Below, piece after piece: positions 17,977-29,413 of a DNA stretch of 64,000 bases. The notes beneath the pieces were generated by a model. The model worked only from the letters and a program-made list of their open reading frames with translations. It did not search any database and was not told the origin of the DNA. Positions within the stretch are counted from its first letter, which is position 1. Every line of letters starts with the position of its first letter. The stretch lies in contig CBDCTS010000007.1 in the NCBI GenBank assembly GCA_965222345.1, positions 558,001 through 622,000 on the forward strand. Reading direction: 5' to 3'. The DNA is from JADFGZ01 sp965222345. Its GTDB lineage: Bacteria > Acidobacteriota > Terriglobia > 2-12-FULL-54-10. Made by a program: the position numbers and the translations under genes.

Positions 17977-18968
17977 CTGGCAACTAGAACTGGTCGCATC
18001 CAAGACGAGAGAGGCGGGGGGTGTCGACATTCTTGTTGGAGGTCCACCCTGCCAAGGGTTCTCTAGTGCAAACCGCAATTCGTGGTCGAGCACTAATCCG
18101 CAGAATCAAATGGTCAACGTTTTCATGAGATATGTGGAGAAATTGAATCCTTCGGTATTTTTGATCGAGAATGTGCAGGGAATTGCATGGACTGCAAGGA
18201 ACGGCAGGTCCGAAATCCAGCCGAGTGTTGCGGGACACATTGTTGAGCGGATGAAATTGGCTGGGTACGTGACTTTTCCAAAGCTGTTGGATGCAGTCTG
18301 GTACGGTGTGCCCCAATTCCGAACCCGCTTTTTTGTTCTGGGAATCCATAGAGATGCTGGCTATTGCTTGGAGGACTTTGGTGACTGGGGCCCTTTTCCA
18401 CCCCCCCCACGGTCCCCTTGCGGGACGTTCGTTCGTAACGGTCCGTGAGGCGATAGGCGATTTGCCACCAATCGGCAACGGTCATGGTTTGGATGAAATG
18501 GACTATTGTGAACCTGCAACAAGGGGGGGCAATAAGTTTCTGAGGCTGATGCGTAACAGCGCACCCAAGACAAATATTCTAGACCACATCACTTCGCGCC
18601 AAGCGGAATATGTCATCGAACGGTACAAACGAATCCCTGCCGGGGGGAATTGGCAGGACATTGTGGAAATGATGTCGAACTACTCGCAACTGGAGCGGAC
18701 CCACAGCAACATCTATCGACGTCTGGAATGGGACGCGCCGTCTATTACGATCGGCCACTATCGGAAAAACATGCTCATTCATCCGGAGCAGCATCGTGGG
18801 CTATCGCTGCGCGAGGCAAGCCGGCTTCAATCGTTCCCGGACTGGTTCCGGTTTGCGGGCACGGTGGACGGGCAATCCGGCGGTTTGATGCACAAGCAGC
18901 AGCAACTGGCCAATGTGGTGTGTCCGCTTGTGTCGAAGGCAATCGCCGAATTCCTGCTGGAACTCTGA
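17977..18968 (+). pseudogene. druM: DNA cytosine-5 methyltransferase (DruM of Druantia type II), 5'-truncated and frameshifted
   Basis: C5-cytosine methyltransferase remnant. Motif IV with the catalytic Cys (GGPPCQGFS), motif VI (ENVQGI), motif VIII (QFRTRFF) and the late motifs (SLREASRLQSFPDWF, QLANVVCP) are present. Motif I, the AdoMet-binding FxGxG, is missing because the 5' end was lost at the IS30 right boundary. Within the gene the frame breaks at a C8 run (18401-18408); with seven Cs the reading would be continuous (FPPPHGPLAGRSFVTVREAIGDLP). In Druantia type II the first gene is such a methyltransferase, and the three genes that follow match the rest of that system. As it stands the product should be inactive. 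Confidence 0.82.
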
Positions 18969-18969
18969 C

Positions 18970-21774
18970 TTGAGACGCATCACTGCACAAATATTAAAGG
19001 CGTTGCGCTCCGTGTTGTCGCGGTTCGGACTCGCTTCTGCAGCATCACTGACGCCCGACAAAGACCAACCAGGCGTCCACCAATCCGCGCTACCGTCAAG
19101 CGATGAATTGAACCGTGAGAGGTTGAGGCATCAACAGATCGAGGCGGGATCGGCTAATGCGCTTCAGGAATCCCAGATCGAAGGGTCTGTTAAGGCTGTT
19201 CAGGTTGGGATCGTTGCAGAAGGAGAAGCGGATTCTGAACCAGTTGGAACAGAAACTCCGGAGGCATCGGTGCAGCAGAAGCAGCTGATGCAAGACGCGG
19301 GCGCCGACTCTGAATGTGGAGCTAGCTCTGAAGGAGACGATTCGGCACGCCCGGAAGATGCAGGTGCAGGCGACAGTGGTGTGGACCACAAGTCTGTGCA
19401 AGAGGACACGCTTCAAATAGATGAGGTGACCCCTCGCTCCGATCCTCGTCCTCCCCTCGATGTCCAACACGAGCCAATAACCGTCTTCGCCTCCCCAAAC
19501 GCTAGTGAACGGACTGCGGCAGACTCAGGTGCTGATACTTCGTCCACAAGCCTAGCAGGTCTACCGAACAAGGACCTGCGCGGACGAGAGGCGTTACCAG
19601 AGGAACGCAGGACCGCTTCAATGGGTGTGTGGACATCGGACTCGGGAGGTGTGTATCGTCCGCAGGCTGAGGAAGAGCCCCAGAAACCGACAGAAGAAGA
19701 CGTGCAGACGACCGCCGATAACTGGAGGGTTCCATCCCCGCGTCAGCCGGCACCACCAGAGGATGCTCATGAATATGCAGTGGCGGTCCAGGACGTTTCC
19801 GCGGTTGATCGTGAGTATGCCCGCTGGAACAACGCTGTTGTCGAGCAACTGCTGCTTGCGGGCCCATCTTCAGAAGAAGCCCTCTTGTGCGTCAACCCCC
19901 GCATACTGGCGAGAGTGTTCGAGGAGGCCGGCTTCGGCTTGATAGCCCCTGAACAGGCAGAGCAGCAGTTCACAACAGCGGTTGCGAACCTTTATCAGAG
20001 GCGCGTTCTTGGACACAGCGCCCGGCTTCGTGTGCTGCGGCGATGCAGCGCCGGCGGCCCCCCGGACTGCGCAGCCTTCCTCGCAGGTTCGGTCCTTGCT
20101 GCATTTCGCATGCAGTCCGAAGAGGAGTTGTCGGGAAACGCCTACTACAGGCGCTTGGCGGACCTCCTCAAGTGTGAAATGCAGGGAGCACACCCGATTG
20201 GATTCGATCCGCCGGTGTTCGAGTCGCTTTGGGTATTCCTTCACAACTGGCTTTGTGAAGCGCATGGGCGGCAGCTTGCAATGCCGAAAAGCGACGTCGG
20301 GTTCAGGCGGTTCGTTGCGTTGCCGCTGGCGCACGTTCCGCTTCGGTCCTTGGACATCGAGAAGCTCCCGGTGTTCTTTTTTTGGGCGGGATACCAGCCT
20401 GGGGCCCGGGTCCGGCATAACCGCCTGCTCGCCGATATGAAGCGGTGGCAGCAGTCAAGGAACATGCTTACGCCAACCGGCACAGGTGCCCTTTATGACG
20501 ACCGCTCCTCCTCCGTCTCAACCCAAGTGAGCGCAGAATTGGAAGCATGGGACGGAAGCTTCTGCGAGTCGGCCAGCAGGCGTAGTGCACTGGTTGAGAT
20601 TCAGTTCGACGTTGTCCAGAGGAGCCCAGTTTTCTTCTACTTGCCTCGGCGACCTCCGGGATTTCCTAGAGTGTTCGAGGGCGGGGAGCGTGTGTTCGAG
20701 GCATCGGATGAAGGGTGGTACGACCCCGCGAAGCTCCGCCAGGAGGATGGAGAACTTTTGGAAAGCGGCTTCGAGTGGCTTTCGCATGCAGGAGGCGTCA
20801 ACTGTACGCTGAGGCGCTCTGGGGCGTTGGTCATTCCTTTCACACCATCATCAAGCTACAGCGGTTTTCTCTCAAGCCGACGCCTGTTGCGTGGTGTCAA
20901 ATGCTCCGTTCTATGCCGCGACAACATTGTCCCCACGGTGAAGGACTACCTGAGCGAAGTTGCGCAAGGCTTGCTGAGCCCGGTATCACACTCACTGCTG
21001 CCGAACGGTTGGTCCATGTTCCGCGATTTCTCGGCGCGCGTCCCTGTCGAAGCGCCCGCCGGTCTTGAGTCGCTGGAAGTCGATCCAAATATTGATTTGA
21101 TCGTTGCGGGTGGCCTGCGGATAGGACGCAGCTGGTCCTGGCTCACGGGGGCCCCGCCGCGAATCCTCGTGTCCGGCATGGAGGCCCAAGACCGCATAAA
21201 GGTAAACGGCACTTCGGTGGGAGTGGGTGCGAGCGGTGAGTTGCTGGCCGGCGGAGTCTTCGCTGAGCCCGGTGAATACCTCGTCGAAGCGGGTAGCCGG
21301 CGGAGGAGATTTGAAATAGAACGGCCGCAGGTGTCTGTGCAGAGCCAGACCGAACTTCGTGAATCGCTCGATGCTGGCCGTAGCAGAAGGATCGCCTTGC
21401 CGCATGGCTCATGGACCTTGATAGGCAACTCGCCGGATCAGGTCTGCTACTCATACGGAAAGTTCTTTCGGGGAACTATTGCGTCATGTCCATTCCATCC
21501 CAGTTGGGCCGTCCAAGTGGGTGCTGGCCCTGACGCAGTGGTCGCGGTAGCTGCCTATCCGAGTCCACCGCGAATGCTCAGCCTTCGCAGGCTGACCAGG
21601 CAGACTCGGAAGCTGATCGAGCAGTGGAGCAGCGTCGTCTACGCGGCACACATCCGCCGCCCGCGCTTCGTTGGGCTGTACGGGGCTGTCCCCGATGAAG
21701 GCATTGTTGACGTCTGGAGGAATTACGCCGCATTGGCGAAGGAGATCAAGCGGAGACTGAAGAAGCCACGATGA
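18970..21774 (+). CDS. druF: DruF-like protein of a Druantia type II defense system
   Basis: 934 residues from a TTG one base after the methyltransferase stop codon; a longer in-frame ATG at 18913 overlaps that gene. Residues about 20-280 are low-complexity and rich in Glu, Ser, Gln and Asp, probably disordered. The remainder is folded, with helical segments (VVEQLLLAGPSSEEALLCVN, LADLLKCEMQGAHP) followed by a beta-rich part with Ig-like character (IKVNGTSVGVGASGELLAGG). No catalytic motif is recognised. The assignment rests on position between a C5-methyltransferase and the druG/druE pair, and on size, not on a domain match. It overlaps the next gene by 4 bp (ATGA), indicating translational coupling. 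Confidence 0.68.
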   Translation: MRRITAQILKALRSVLSRFGLASAASLTPDKDQPGVHQSALPSSDELNRERLRHQQIEAGSANALQESQIEGSVKAVQVGIVAEGEADSEPVGTETPEASVQQKQLMQDAGADSECGASSEGDDSARPEDAGAGDSGVDHKSVQEDTLQIDEVTPRSDPRPPLDVQHEPITVFASPNASERTAADSGADTSSTSLAGLPNKDLRGREALPEERRTASMGVWTSDSGGVYRPQAEEEPQKPTEEDVQTTADNWRVPSPRQPAPPEDAHEYAVAVQDVSAVDREYARWNNAVVEQLLLAGPSSEEALLCVNPRILARVFEEAGFGLIAPEQAEQQFTTAVANLYQRRVLGHSARLRVLRRCSAGGPPDCAAFLAGSVLAAFRMQSEEELSGNAYYRRLADLLKCEMQGAHPIGFDPPVFESLWVFLHNWLCEAHGRQLAMPKSDVGFRRFVALPLAHVPLRSLDIEKLPVFFFWAGYQPGARVRHNRLLADMKRWQQSRNMLTPTGTGALYDDRSSSVSTQVSAELEAWDGSFCESASRRSALVEIQFDVVQRSPVFFYLPRRPPGFPRVFEGGERVFEASDEGWYDPAKLRQEDGELLESGFEWLSHAGGVNCTLRRSGALVIPFTPSSSYSGFLSSRRLLRGVKCSVLCRDNIVPTVKDYLSEVAQGLLSPVSHSLLPNGWSMFRDFSARVPVEAPAGLESLEVDPNIDLIVAGGLRIGRSWSWLTGAPPRILVSGMEAQDRIKVNGTSVGVGASGELLAGGVFAEPGEYLVEAGSRRRRFEIERPQVSVQSQTELRESLDAGRSRRIALPHGSWTLIGNSPDQVCYSYGKFFRGTIASCPFHPSWAVQVGAGPDAVVAVAAYPSPPRMLSLRRLTRQTRKLIEQWSSVVYAAHIRRPRFVGLYGAVPDEGIVDVWRNYAALAKEIKRRLKKPR

Positions 21775-22679
21775 ACTGCGACCTGCTACTGACATGGATG
21801 ACCCACCTGGGAGAGGGGTCGTGGATGAGCTTTCGAAAGGCGGCTGAGGAGATTGCAGGTGGAGACCCCGATCCGCTGGAGCTGTCCCGCGCACTGAGAG
21901 TTGGGTTGTCGGATCTCGGCTTCACTGAATTCTTTGTGGATGGTACTCAGCGGTGGAGGATGCTGCCGCCCGTGCTTGGAGGTCTTGCCGCCCAGGAGGA
22001 TGCTGCCGCCTTGTATGGAAGCCGCACTCCTGCTCTTGTCGAGGCACTGCGGAATGCAGCCGAGGCGCATGGAGGCAGGCTCGAAGAGGAAGGCCTCCAG
22101 GACTGTCCGACATCCTTCCGTGTGGTTGGTGAAAGGCGGGTGATTGCCGCAATCTCCCGCCGTATCGGAGTGGCTTATGAACCTGATAACGGGAGACGGA
22201 TTGCGGAAGACGTTCCTCCCATCCCATGCGTACTGGAGACCGCGGCCCAGGAACCGGGCCCGTTAAACTGGAAGGCGCGGTCCTTCGACCTTGGCATATG
22301 CGCCTGGGTCGACGGCCTTTTGCCGAATGCGGCGTGTGAGTTTACGCCCATCTATGGCCCATCGAAATACTATATTCGCCGAAAGAGTGGGAAGCTGTTG
22401 AGGATGCCAAAGCGGGAGTCCCTCTATGCCGCCGCCATGTTGAAGGGGGTTCGTCTGATTGATTACGAGCCGGATGCCATGAAGTTGAGTGCGCCGTTGT
22501 TCGCACCGATGCCCGAGCTATACGCCAGGGCCGCATGTCTTTGTGCGTGCCGTCCTGCGCAGATAATCAACGGGCGATTTGTCTACTGTGATGTAACGCC
22601 CCAAGTGGCCACTCTTTTGATGATCGCAGCCGGTCAACCGCACCCCGGAGTCGCCGTGCTGGCCGAAGGAGCGAAGTAG
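21771..22679 (+). CDS. druG: DruG-like protein of a Druantia type II defense system
   Basis: 302 residues with no recognizable enzyme motif. The N-terminus (SWMSFRKAAEEIAGGDPDPLELSRALRVGLSDLGF) looks like a winged-helix or small helical domain; the C-terminal half is mixed alpha/beta with ICAWVDGLLPNAACEFTPIYG and a Cys-containing ARAACLCACRPAQ. It overlaps druF by 4 bp and ends 4 bp before the druE start, so the three genes are one translationally coupled unit. Assignment is by order and size within the Druantia type II arrangement. Confidence 0.68.
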   Translation: MNCDLLLTWMTHLGEGSWMSFRKAAEEIAGGDPDPLELSRALRVGLSDLGFTEFFVDGTQRWRMLPPVLGGLAAQEDAAALYGSRTPALVEALRNAAEAHGGRLEEEGLQDCPTSFRVVGERRVIAAISRRIGVAYEPDNGRRIAEDVPPIPCVLETAAQEPGPLNWKARSFDLGICAWVDGLLPNAACEFTPIYGPSKYYIRRKSGKLLRMPKRESLYAAAMLKGVRLIDYEPDAMKLSAPLFAPMPELYARAACLCACRPAQIINGRFVYCDVTPQVATLLMIAAGQPHPGVAVLAEGAK

Positions 22680-22683
22680 ACCG

Positions 22684-25600
22684 ATGAACGACCCGTTTCA
22701 GGTGTTCGAAGAGATTCGACTTGCATACCAGCGGTATCTCGACAGCCCGTTCCGGTTGCGGTACGACGCTCTTCGGGAGGAAAGGCGCTGCCTCCTGTTT
22801 CAGGATCGCCAGCTATTTCGCGAGCCTCTGATCGAGCCGATTCCTCCATACGAGAACTCCGGACTGAGTGTCGATCAGGCATGCGCCTGTCTGGGCGTCC
22901 CCAGCGAGGCTGCGGACTTCATCACTCGCGGGCTTTTCCGGGCTGAAATTCCCCTCTATGAGCATCAATTCGACGCGTGGCGGCATTCCCGTGCCGGGCG
23001 CTCTGTTGTAGTGACGACAGGAACGGGCTCCGGAAAGACCGAATGCTATCTTTTGCCGGTCTTCGCTTATTTGGTCGAGGACCTGATACGCGGGTGGGGG
23101 ACGCAACCCTCCGCGCCCACTAGGCAAATGTGGTGGAGGTATCCACATCAAACCCGCATCCCGCAACGGGGGCACGAGTCCGCAAACCGGCCGAGCGCTG
23201 TACGCGCATTGATGTTGTATCCCCTAAACGCCCTTATCGAGGACCAGCTGGGCCGCATCAGACGTGCCTGTGACAATGAACAGGCAAGGCAGTGGTTCTC
23301 AGGACCCTTCGCCGAGCATCATTTCTGGTTCGGTCGATACAACGCCGTCGCCCCTGTTTCTGGGACCAAAGAGAGCTCCAACAAGCGGGCTGAGCTCAAG
23401 AAACGGCTGCTTAAGATGGATCTCAACTGGGGACGCGCACTCACGTCTGCAGCCGCCCGAGGATCGGACGACATTCTGCACTCCTTTCAGAATCCGGAGG
23501 GATCAGAGATGTGGTCGCGGTGGGACATGCAGAGCCATCCACCAGACATCTTGATTACGAACTACAGCATGCTGAACATCATGTTGATGCGGGGGCTCGA
23601 AAGCAGCATTTTCGATCTGACAAAGGTGTGGCTGGAGGCAGACCGCAGCAACCATGTTTTCCACCTGGTTGTAGACGAACTCCACACCTACCGTGGGACG
23701 CCGGGGACTGAGGTGGGTTACCTGCTCCGGGCGCTCCTGCATCGAATCGGCCTCGATCCGGATTCGCCGCAACTGAGGATCATTGCGACGAGCGCGTCCA
23801 TAGAGAACGACGGTCAAAGCCGCAACTACCTGGAACAGTTTTTCGGGCGGGATGGAAGCTCATTCGAGATCCTCTCGGGGCGGCAACGCAAGTTTCCGGC
23901 CCCGGCTACCGGGATGGCGCCCTACGCAGCAGCGTTCGCTTCCCTCAACACTGATCTGGATTCGATTCCGCTTGCCCAAGCGGCGAGGGACTTTGCGTCT
24001 GCGGTTGGGGCGGACACGAACGGTGAACCGGGTCAGGTTATCGCACGTGCCTACGAGGAGATTCATGGCCTGGAGCCGGTGCGGGTGGCTTGCGAGGATG
24101 AGCCGCTGACCCTTGAGCGTCTTTCATCTACAGTGTTCGGCGGCACTTCTGAGGCCGATATTGCAGCCACACGCGGACTTGTCCGCAGCTTGATTCATGC
24201 TCGCATACCGGGTGCAGAGCCAGGGAGTATGGTTGCTCCGTTGCCGCTTCGCATTCATTACTTTTTCCATAATGCGGGAAGAATCTGGGCATGTGTAAAT
24301 CCGGGTTGCTCAGGTCGCACGGGAACAACGCCGAGCGGTTACGAGACTCCTCCAGTCGGGCGGTTGTTTACCGACCCGGTGCCCCGCTGTGATTCTTGCT
24401 GGTCGCGTGTTCTCGAACTGCTGTACTGCCAGCCGTGCGGAGAGGTGTTCCTCGGGGGGTACAAGAAGTTGGACCCCAACTCCCCGAATGCCTGGTTTCT
24501 GTCTCCCGACTATCCGAACTTGGATCAGGTCCCCGACCGAGCGGCCTCGCTCAACAGGAAGTTCGGAGAATATGTCGTCTTCTGGCCTGCGAATGGGCGG
24601 CCGATCTACCGGTCAACGCATGCCGGCCCGCAGTGGAGGTGGCTGAACGGCAGCCACAGGTGGCATCCCGCCGCCGTTCACTCGACACACGGCCGCCTGA
24701 CCTATGAAGTGAGATCAAGAAACGCGCAGGTGCAGGAATCGGTCGGCTTCGCCTTCAACTGCACCGATGACGAAGCAAACGCATTTCCTACAAAATGCCC
24801 GCACTGCGGGGACGACTGGTCGAGGCGGCGGATTGAGTCCCCCATCCGCGATCTGGGCTCCGGCTTCCAGCGCGTCATGCAGCTCTTGAGCGACGGCATG
24901 ATGCGAGAGATCCCCGATGTCAGGAGGCGGAAGCTCGTCCTTTTCTCCGACAGCCGCCAAGACGCTGCAAAGCTGTCCACCGGCATCAAACATGCACACT
25001 ACCTGGACAATGTCCGGCAGACAGCTTTCGGCCGTCTCATGCAGCAGATTGAGAACTCCAAATCCGAATTCGCCCGATCCATGGAGTCATACCAACAGTC
25101 ATGTGAGCTTCTGCAGCTTGTCCGGAAACAGAATGTGCAATCCCTCGACGCGGCTGAACAGGGCCGCCATCACGAGATCATCCAGACGCTTGAGGCCTCA
25201 GCCCTCGGTCGGCTCATGCAACTCGCCGGGTCTGGTGGAACGCTACAACGCCCCTCGCCGCCGACAGGCTTCGGCAGCATGCGGTTTAACGCCCTTCTGG
25301 ATTTCGTGCGAGAGTCGCTCCTACGAATCGGGATGAATCCGGGTGGGCCATTGCCAGGCGTAAGGGAGTATCAGTCCCAGACAACGACGATCCACTGGAC
25401 GGAGATCTTTGACTGGAAAGTGGAGCCGCACAGATACCGGCCGGGCCTTCAGCCGGTTGAGCAGGAGTTGCGGGATCGAATCGAAGCCGAGTTGTTGCGC
25501 TCCGTCATCGACGATGTGCTCTTCGCGGGGGGAAGCCGCGACTTCGAGTCGCTGCGGCTTGGGCTCCTTTGGATCAATAACTCGGGGCCAGCTACGGTGC

Positions 25601-28204
25601 AGGAGTGCGCGGCGGCTTCCATCGTCAGGATCCTAGCAAAGAGGTTCCGCTGGACTCCGGCGTCGGACGGCAGACCTCAAACGCCCGAAGACATCCGCCG
25701 GTACGTTCAGGCCGTCGCCGATCTCAATGGGCTCGATGTAGCTACGCTGCAGGAGGACATCCTAACTCTGTTGAGCAACGCCGTGGATCAATGGCTGGTC
25801 GTCCCGCAACACCTTTACGTGCTAACCCCCGTCCCCGGAGCCGACGGGTGCATCGATGTCTTTCCCTGCCAACGATGCGGCGCCGTCCACCTGCAGGCGT
25901 CCGGCGGTATTTGTACGGTCTGCCGGAATCAGCTTCCGAGCGCGGCGCAGCGCCATCCCACGGCTACGGACGCCAGTGACATGGACTTCTATGAATACCT
26001 GGCTCGATGCAACGACCATCCGTTCCGTCTCAACTGCGAGGAGCTGACCGGCCAGACGGACAGTGACGACCGGATCGACCGCCAGAGATGGTTCCAGGAG
26101 GTCTTCCTTGATCGAGAGCTCGAGAAGGCCTTCGGCGTGGACCTCCTCAGCGTCACCACGACCATGGAGGCGGGCGTAGACATCGGATCGCTGCAGATGA
26201 TCGGCTTGGCTAACATGCCCCCCATCCGCTTCAACTACCAGCAGAGGGTCGGACGTGCCGGACGGAGGGGTCTTGGAATGTCAGCAGCATTGACGCTCTG
26301 CCGGGGCCGTAGCCACGATGACTATTATTTTGAGCGGCCTCATCTCATTACAGCTGAGCCGCCGCCTCGGCCGTATGTGGATGTTACGCGTCCGGAAATC
26401 GCGCTACGAGTCGTCAACAAAGAGGTACTTCGGCGCTCGTTTGAAGGCATCGAGATCGAGTACTCAGGCGACAATGTTCATGGAGAGTTTGGAACTGTCG
26501 GGGAGTGGTCCGTTCATCGACAGACCGTCTCAGACTGGATCGCTGTCAACGGGCCCTTGATCGAGAACGTCACACGCCACATTCTGCGTCGAACTGCATT
26601 GGACGATGCGGCGAGCATCACCCAGTACGTTAGGAAGGAGTTGCTCGACCGGATCGATGAAATCGCCGGCAGGAGCAACACGCATCATGCGCTCAGCAAA
26701 CGCCTGGCGTCCCACGGTGTACTTCCAATGTTCGGCCTTCCGACGCGAACGCGCTTGCTGCACCATGGAGCCGATCCGCTGGCCTCCTCAGTACGGGGTC
26801 ATCGACCGCAACCTCGACATCGCCATCAGCCAGTTCGCTCCCGGTGCACAGTCAATCAAGGACGACAAACTTCATACGGCCGTCGGAGTGGTCGAATTCG
26901 TCCCCGAGGTGGGCGGCGTTGCCCTGGCGCCGAATCCGCTCGGAGAGTCCGAGACGGTTGGTGTGTGCCGTCGATGCCAGGCCCTCGTTTCCCAGCCTGC
27001 GCAGTCGGGTACGTGCCCATTATGTTCGGCGGCGCGTGGTCCGGACGGCTATCGGCTGGCGGAATTGACCGAACCCCCTGGATTCAGCACTTGGTGGGCG
27101 ATCTCCGCCCGCGCCGAGTTTCGGGGGGGCTTCGAATTCACGCCCAGGGCGTTGAGGGCCCGCATGGGGGCTGGGCTGAACAACTACAGACCTCACAGAA
27201 ACTTCAGCATCGACAGCGGCTCTGCCAGAATCTACCGCATCAACGACAACGATGGGAGCGACTTCGAATTCCGTAAGCTGGAGCACCGCCATTTTTGGAT
27301 GGTTGAGGAAGCGTTCGACAGTGCTCTTCGCGACATTCCTGCCGCCGAGCAGCGACGGATTCAACGACCGTCGTTCGATTCGGCGACACCCCGAGTCCGG
27401 CGTGCTCTTACCGCCATATCCAATACGGATGTCATGGCCGCCGGAATCAACGTTGTTCCAGTGGGGCTTAGCCTTAATCCATCGAAGCCGGAAGCGAAGG
27501 CTGCGTGGTACTCCTTCGGATTTCTTGTCCGGCGGGCTGCCGCAGTGAGCCTCGACGTGAATGAGTCTGAACTCGACCTCGGAATCCAGCCTATTCCCGA
27601 CCTCTCCACACCGTTCGCGCCTCCGACCGCCCGCATCTTCATCTCCGACAGCCTGGAGAACGGAGCTGGATACAGCACGTTCATAGGAAAACCCATCCGC
27701 TTCGAAGAACTCCTTCGGTTTGTCTTGGGGCAGGCGCGCCCCTCCTGGACGCGGAGTACTCCACCCGACTCGTTTCATCGACCGCTCGTGACACCGCCGC
27801 ACAGCCATGACTGCGTCAATTCCTGCCATCGCTGTCTTCGAGAATTCGGGAACATGGCCTATCACCCCATACTCGACTGGAGGTTGGGGCTCGACATGGC
27901 GCAACTCGCCCTTGATCCCAAAGCCCGCATTGATCTCACCACAAGCCACTGGTCCGATCTTGTCGCCCGCATTGCTCCGCCCTATTTCGCGGGCCTCAAT
28001 CTGCAGACGAGGACCTTCGATGCGTTGTTGGGAGGAGTTGATCCATTCAGCAACGAAGCCATCATCCTGGCCCACCCGCTTTGGGACACGGATTCGTCCA
28101 ACTTCCGCCCGGAGGTGGCCGCCGCCGTTTCAGACGCGCAAGGCCAGGGCTTCAAGGTGACTCTGCGGTCGGTGTTTCATGCTGTTCGGTTTCCTTATGA
28201 ATGA
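22684..28204 (+). pseudogene. druE: DruE-like giant helicase with DUF1998 domain, frameshifted
   Basis: About 1,840 codons, matching the size of Druantia DruE helicases. Superfamily 2 motifs: TTGTGSGKTE (residues 111-120), LYPLNALIEDQL, DELH near residue 331, IATSASIE, TTTMEAGVDIG and QQRVGRAGRRG. Several zinc-binding clusters lie in the middle (CVNPGCSG ... CQPCGEV, CPHCGDDW, CQRCGAVH ... CTVCRN). The C-terminal DUF1998 region ends with SCHRCLREFGN...LDWRLGLDMA. The frame breaks once near 26766-26775: frame one ends its homology at TRTRLLHHG and the +1 frame continues as PIRWPPQYGVIDRNLDIAISQF. Removing one G there restores the protein. The role in Druantia is essential but mechanistically still unclear. 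Confidence 0.85.
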
Positions 28205-28219
28205 GGAGTTTATGAAGGC

Positions 28220-29389
28220 ATGTTCATCCCGGAGCCGCCGGTTCTAGCTCAGCTCGAGCGCATTACACCGAGCATCTACGAAGCCAGCATAAACTGCCTG
28301 GCCAAGGCGGCATGGTTCGCTTTTGGGGACGCCGGTGTTCTGCCGCAGCACCCGGCGGCGATCCTTGGAACGGCTTACCATGTGGTTGTGGCAACTGCGC
28401 ATAAAGGAGAGCTCCCGGTGGCAGACGGCAGCGACCGCTCTCCGGCAAGGGGGCTGTTCGACAAGACGGCGCAGAAGCTTCACCTGAGCGCCCACCGCTT
28501 GGTCAAGTTAAAGTTCCCCTCTGCGGACCGCCTGCCCTTCTACAACCTGAACCGTGAACGGGCTACCCTCACGGCAACTCCCATCGCTGCGTCTCGACTG
28601 CCGTCGGCTAGTTCTACCGCTGGAGCGGCGAGATTAGATTCTCCAGCATTGAGGACGGAATCCCGCCTTTGTTCGAGGGATGGACGGCTCGTCGGCCGAG
28701 CCGACCATATCGATGGCCGGTCCAGCGTAGTTGTAGACTACAAAACTGGGCATATGTCTGAAGCCGAGGCGTGGGTTGTGTCCGATTCCGAGGCGCGCCA
28801 ACTTCGCCTGTACGCGTATCTTGCCGCAGAGAACGGAATAGACGTAGACACGGGTGCGGTTGTACGGGGTGACGGACAGCGCTGTGAAATCGCGATTTCG
28901 CCGGCCGAAGCCGAGGCCGAGGCGAACTTGGCCAAGAAGCAGCTTGGCAGACTCAATGCCGCGGTTTCCGAGGGAGCTTCTTTCCGAGATCTCGCCTCCC
29001 CGTCGCCAAGGAATTGCTCGTTCTGCCCATGTCTGCCATTCTGTGGTCCATTCTGGGCTGAGGCGCAGCCTGAATGGGCTGCAGACTGCGGATCACATGT
29101 GGAAGGGAACATTGCCGAGATAGAGAGGCGACAGATTCAGGGCATCTCGCTCACGACTCTAGTCGTGTCGAGGCGGGCCGGGACAGTGTTTGCACAACAC
29201 GTTTCAATCGAGCAGATTCCCAGTGAATGGATGAGGATGGACGGCTTGGATCTGCCCCACATCGGGGACGCCGTCCGTGTAGTACATGGACGGCAGATGG
29301 AGACGGACGGGGACGAGGCGGTGATCCGAGTTGACAAGGCGTTGACCGCTGTTTGGAGGCTTCGCAAAGACAAAGCTGGCGGCGGCTAG
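28220..29389 (+). CDS. RecB/Cas4-like PD-(D/E)XK nuclease with cysteine cluster
   Basis: 389 residues. Nuclease motifs: His54 in LGTAYH, Asp162 in GRADHID, Asp173-Tyr-Lys175 in VVVDYKTG, and QLRLYAY (195-200). Cys26, together with Cys266, Cys269 and Cys275 in CSFCPCLPFC, matches the split 4Fe-4S arrangement of AddB/Cas4-type nucleases. After the nuclease comes a beta-rich C-terminal domain of about 100 residues (ISLTTLVVSRRAGTVFAQHV...) that may be an OB-fold for nucleic acid. It starts 15 bp after the helicase stop codon, and is likely co-transcribed with druE. I do not know it as a core Druantia gene, so it may be an island-specific addition or a fused-in partner. Confidence 0.82.
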   Translation: MFIPEPPVLAQLERITPSIYEASINCLAKAAWFAFGDAGVLPQHPAAILGTAYHVVVATAHKGELPVADGSDRSPARGLFDKTAQKLHLSAHRLVKLKFPSADRLPFYNLNRERATLTATPIAASRLPSASSTAGAARLDSPALRTESRLCSRDGRLVGRADHIDGRSSVVVDYKTGHMSEAEAWVVSDSEARQLRLYAYLAAENGIDVDTGAVVRGDGQRCEIAISPAEAEAEANLAKKQLGRLNAAVSEGASFRDLASPSPRNCSFCPCLPFCGPFWAEAQPEWAADCGSHVEGNIAEIERRQIQGISLTTLVVSRRAGTVFAQHVSIEQIPSEWMRMDGLDLPHIGDAVRVVHGRQMETDGDEAVIRVDKALTAVWRLRKDKAGGG

Positions 29390-29413
29390 AGGTGTTTTTC
29401 TGGAAGACGCATA

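Noticed and set aside
17977..28204. DISARM as an alternative reading of methyltransferase plus DUF1998 helicase
   Set aside because: DISARM has DrmA and DrmB as separate helicase and DUF1998 proteins plus a phospholipase-D gene; here both parts are in one giant protein and no phospholipase-D motif is present.
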